Of a stretch of 7,552 nucleotides of DNA, positions 6,364 to 7,552 are shown piece after piece. Under the pieces are notes generated by a model. That model had not been told where the DNA came from and made no database searches. It saw nothing but the letters and a program-made list of their open reading frames with translations. The translations under genes and the position numbers were made by a program. Position 1 is the stretch's first letter. Each line of letters opens with the position of its first letter. Origin of the DNA: JAJDXO01 sp964620095 (GTDB lineage: Bacteria > Pseudomonadota > Alphaproteobacteria > Rhodospirillales > UBA2165); NCBI GenBank assembly GCA_964620095.1, contig CAZUGT010000326.1, positions 1-7,552 of the forward strand, in the 5' to 3' direction.

Positions 6364-7552
6364 ACGGCGCCAACCAAGGGCCGGCGGCCGATCTTGCCAC
6401 CATCAGGCAAAGAAGCGCCGCCCGGCCGGACTTCTCCGTCTGGGTTTCGGCGTCGGCCGGCACGGGCAAGACCAAGGTGCTGACCGACCGGGTGCTGAGC
6501 CTGCTGCTCGAAGGGACGCCGCCGGAGCGCCTGTTGTGTTTGACGTTCACCCGGGCGGCGGCGGCTCAAATGGCGGGCCGGATCGCCGAACAGCTCGGCC
6601 AATGGACGATGGCGCCGGACAAAGATCTCAAGGAGGCGCTGACGTCGCTGACCGGCGGGGAGCCCGACAAGGATACCTGCCGCCGGGCCCGGCGTCTGTT
6701 CGCGGCGGTCCTGGATACCCCGGGGGGGATGCGCATCGAAACCATACACGCCTTCTGCCAATCGCTGCTGCGCCGATTTCCGATCGAGGCGCAAATCGCG
6801 CCCCATTTTTCGTTGATGGACGAGCGTGACGCGGAGGAAACCCTCGCCTTTGCCGAGGCGCATATTCTGCGCGAAGCGCAACAGGCCCGGGATACCGAAC
6901 TGACGGATGCCCTCGCCGAAATAACCAGACATGTCTACGAGTTCGAATTTCCGGAGCTGATTTCGACGTTGGCAGAGCAGCGGGGACGGCTGCGGCGGAT
7001 GCTGGACCGGGCGGGAGGGCCCGCGTCCTTGAGCGATATGGTCCGCGATGCGCTCGGTCTGGCGCCCGGCGACACGATATCGAGCCTGACCGAACAAGCG
7101 GTCGGTGACGCGGCTTTCGATCAGCTTGGCCTGAGAATGGCGGCGGAAACGCTTCGACAGGGTACGGAGTCCGAAGCCAAGGACGGTGAGATGCTTTCCG
7201 GCTGGCTGGATGCGGACCGGACTGGACGGATCGCCGGGCTGACGCCGTACCTCGACTATTTCCTGACCCGGGATCATAGAGACGGGGAGGTGCGCCCCCG
7301 TAAGCGGCTCATCAGCAAAGCGACCGCGGCGGACGCGCCCGGCGCCGAGGACATCCTCGAGGCCGAGGCCGAACGGCTGGCCCGGTTTGTCCTCAAGCGC
7401 CGGGCGGCGGCGGCGGCAAGCGCAACCCGGGCGCTGACGGTGATTTCACAAACCTCATCGATACGTATCAGCGGGAAAAGCGGTCCCGGGCGCTCCTCGA
7501 CTATGAAGATTTGATTCTCGATGCCGGGCGGCTTTTCGCGCGTCCCGGCATC
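6360..7552 (+). CDS. addA: double-strand break repair helicase AddA, 5' part, with an apparent frameshift near 7450
   Basis: N-terminal third of AddA, the UvrD/SF1 helicase subunit of AddAB; the gene runs off the right edge (alphaproteobacterial AddA is usually over 1,100 residues). From the GTG at 6360: RQRSAARPDFSVWVSASAGT leads into Walker A SAGTGKT (32-38, Lys37), then LTFTRAAAAQMAGRI (motif Ia) and IETIHAFCQSLLRRFP (motif Ib region). The frame then continues as family-like sequence to about 7448 (RALTVIS). Beyond this the same frame reads unrelated residues to a TGA at 7512-7514. The frame starting at 7451 instead gives NLIDTYQREK and then RALLDYEDLILDAGRLF, the conserved AddA/UvrD LLDYDDLI region, and is open to the window end. 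Joining the frames needs one missing base around 7449-7452. The DEAD-like motif II, later helicase motifs and C-terminal nuclease domain lie outside. This is either a sequence error or a true disabling mutation. Confidence 0.93.
7403..7417 (+). repeat. (GGC)5 trinucleotide run encoding polyalanine in addA
   Basis: Five perfect GGC units, read in the addA frame as GCG codons plus GCA, give Ala-Ala-Ala-Ala-Ala in a helix where the family is Ala/Arg/Glu-rich. Slippage here would change length by whole codons and would not itself shift the frame. It lies about 35 bases before the apparent frameshift. Confidence 0.6.
7449..7452 (+). other. probable frameshift position in addA (one base missing)
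   Basis: Up to the TCA codon at 7446-7448 the addA frame fits the family; from 7451 a different frame does. The local string is TCACAAACCTC. Adding one A to the AAA run at 7450-7452 would give Ser-Gln-Asn-Leu-Ile-Asp and restore one continuous AddA reading frame. The exact base cannot be fixed to better than a few nucleotides. Confidence 0.75.

Noticed and set aside
7403..7417. The (GGC)5 run as the cause of the frameshift
   Set aside because: The alternative frame through this part reads Gly-rich GGGGGKRNPGADGDF, unlike AddA, whereas the original frame gives a plausible Ala/Arg helix up to RALTVIS. The shift must lie after the repeat.
7403..7452. Programmed ribosomal frameshift in addA
   Set aside because: No heptamer slippery sequence of the X-XXY-YYZ type at the junction and no such event is known for AddA. 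A missing base from error or mutation is simpler.
1..7552. Novel defence island, mobile element, CRISPR or integrated prophage
   Set aside because: Every gene is recognisable core genome, packed in one direction, with no direct-repeat array, inverted terminal repeats, transposase, integrase or tRNA. I found no support for an undescribed system.

Overview
This window looks like part of an alphaproteobacterial chromosome, possibly a Rhodospirillales-like or uncultured relative. The reasons are high G+C by eye, dense same-strand packing, an AddAB repair system of the alphaproteobacterial type, and a DivL-like cell-cycle sensor protein. The exact taxon cannot be named from the sequence alone. All genes read on the + strand and there is almost no non-coding DNA.

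Layout: (1) positions 2-1111 hold the C-terminal part of a PAS/histidine-kinase-fold protein, cut by the window's left edge. Its phospho-acceptor position is Phe rather than His, which points to DivL or a related pseudokinase. (2) After a 48-bp gap come tsaE (1160-1636, tRNA t6A ATPase), amgK-like (about 1629-2642, sugar kinase), murU-like (2645-3391, nucleotidyltransferase), addB (3388-6363) and the 5' part of addA (6360 to the right edge). From tsaE onward every junction overlaps or is separated by 2 bp, so this is very probably one translationally coupled operon.

Functionally the operon joins three housekeeping jobs. TsaE supports the universal tRNA modification t6A37. AmgK and MurU together would turn recycled N-acetylmuramic acid into UDP-MurNAc, a peptidoglycan salvage route that bypasses MurA. 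AddA and AddB form the helicase-nuclease that resects double-strand breaks for recombination. From general knowledge this gene order is common in Alphaproteobacteria, so the window is mostly conserved core genome. I see no mobile element, CRISPR array, RNA gene or evident new defence system.

The points that deserve a second look are the His-to-Phe replacement in the DivL-like protein, an apparent one-base frameshift in addA near 7449-7452, the loss of the ATP-binding and iron-sulphur signatures in AddB, and the out-of-frame tsaE/amgK overlap where some relatives have a fused gene.
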